NCBI RefSeq assembly: GCF_036785885.1
Contig: NC_092312.1
Span: 19,052,001 to 19,116,000 of the forward strand
Length of the DNA: 64,000 nt
Source of the DNA: Coffea arabica
Taxonomy: Eukaryota; Streptophyta; Magnoliopsida; Gentianales; Rubiaceae
Reading direction: 5' to 3'
Program-made: the position numbers and the translations under genes
Shown: positions 63,522-64,000 of the stretch, piece after piece
Layout: the number at the start of each line of letters is the position of its first letter
Numbering within the stretch: position 1 is the stretch's first letter
Notes under the pieces: model-generated
Databases searched by the model: none
Told to the model about the DNA's origin: nothing
Seen by the model: only the letters and a program-made list of their open reading frames with translations

Positions 63522-64000
63522 AGCATATCTCGAGAGAGAGAGTATAATCTCAACTCAATCTTGTTCTTTTGTTGTCTTATTTTTTAGTACAAGGCATGAA
63601 GATTTAAATATGATGGGGCAAAATATGGTTTGAAAAAACAAAGACTTCATGTTTGAAACTATGTTTTCAAAACCGGACCGGATATCGACTCGGTCAATCT
63701 CAGGGGTCAGAGGTCAATGGGTTCAATCGAATTCGATAGAGGTTGAACCGGATGATGTCATGAATAAAATTTATTTAAAATTTAAAATATTATATGTAAA
63801 ATATCTAATAACATGTTTATATTAATAAAGTATCCCAGTTTGAAACAATCAAGGTTATCTCAAAACAAAAATTTTTGTACTTTCCTTTTCTTTTCTTTAT
63901 TGTCCGCCTTTTTTTTTTGTTTTTAAGCAAATTGTTTTTAAGCAATTTTTTCATTTCTATTTGTAGTAAGTTGTTTCTCCGGTTGAGTCAAATTTAAAAT
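63522..64000. other. intergenic region to window end
   Basis: AT-rich; GGACCGGATATCGACTCGG-like words near 63674 may be part of another decayed element running past the window edge. No gene recognised. Confidence 0.35.

Noticed and set aside
1-64000. tRNA, rRNA, CRISPR array or prokaryote-type operon
   Set aside because: No cloverleaf-like sequences with a B-box, no regularly spaced direct repeats with unique spacers, and all genes have spliceosomal introns or plant-type structure.

Overview
The window is nuclear DNA from a flowering plant, most likely a eudicot. Genes have many introns with GT-AG junctions, intergenic DNA is AT-rich and full of small DNA transposons and microsatellites, and every recognised protein is a plant nuclear type. 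I cannot fix the species from sequence alone.

Six genes look intact. Left to right: ALDH6B2, mitochondrial methylmalonate-semialdehyde dehydrogenase (+, 1017-7224, 18 coding exons); a NIC2/NIC3-type nicotinamidase (+, 8466-9915, 2 exons); a twin-CX9C protein of the AT12CYS/CHCHD2 type (+, 14429-16999, 5 exons); a gamma-glutamyl-peptidase-like class I glutamine amidotransferase (-, 19200-22590, 4 exons); dynamin-related protein DRP3A/B (+, 35893-45502, 20 coding exons); and a TIFY-CCT-GATA transcription factor of the ZML/GATA24-GATA28 group (-, 47433-52116, 10 exons). A seventh, Mediator subunit MED32 (-, 58806-59240), has one coding exon. Just downstream of it on the same strand lie two exons of the cis-prenyltransferase subunit NUS1/LEW1. 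As I recall, these two genes are also adjacent in Arabidopsis, so the pair looks like conserved linkage, but here LEW1 seems to lack its N-terminal and last exons.

The rest is accessory DNA. 22.6-35.9 kb is a gene-poor block with a MULE deletion derivative (31712-32491) that keeps part of a transposase coding region, a foldback element (33341-33954), a hAT-like element (32722-33182), an older long-inverted-repeat element (24195-25079) and degenerate exons of an unidentified gene near 30.3-30.7 kb. 52.4-58 kb holds a four-copy tandem repeat split by a Helitron (52801-54710) whose unoccupied target survives in the neighbouring repeat copy, an LRR receptor-kinase fragment, and LTR-like sequence. 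61.8-63.4 kb is a large hAT-like element with transcript-like cargo. Further hAT-like elements sit at 13427-13887 and 17715-18456.

The genes form no operon or shared pathway; they are independent housekeeping and regulatory genes. I found no rRNA, tRNA, CRISPR array or bacterial-type system. The most interesting material is transposon biology and splice-site oddities.
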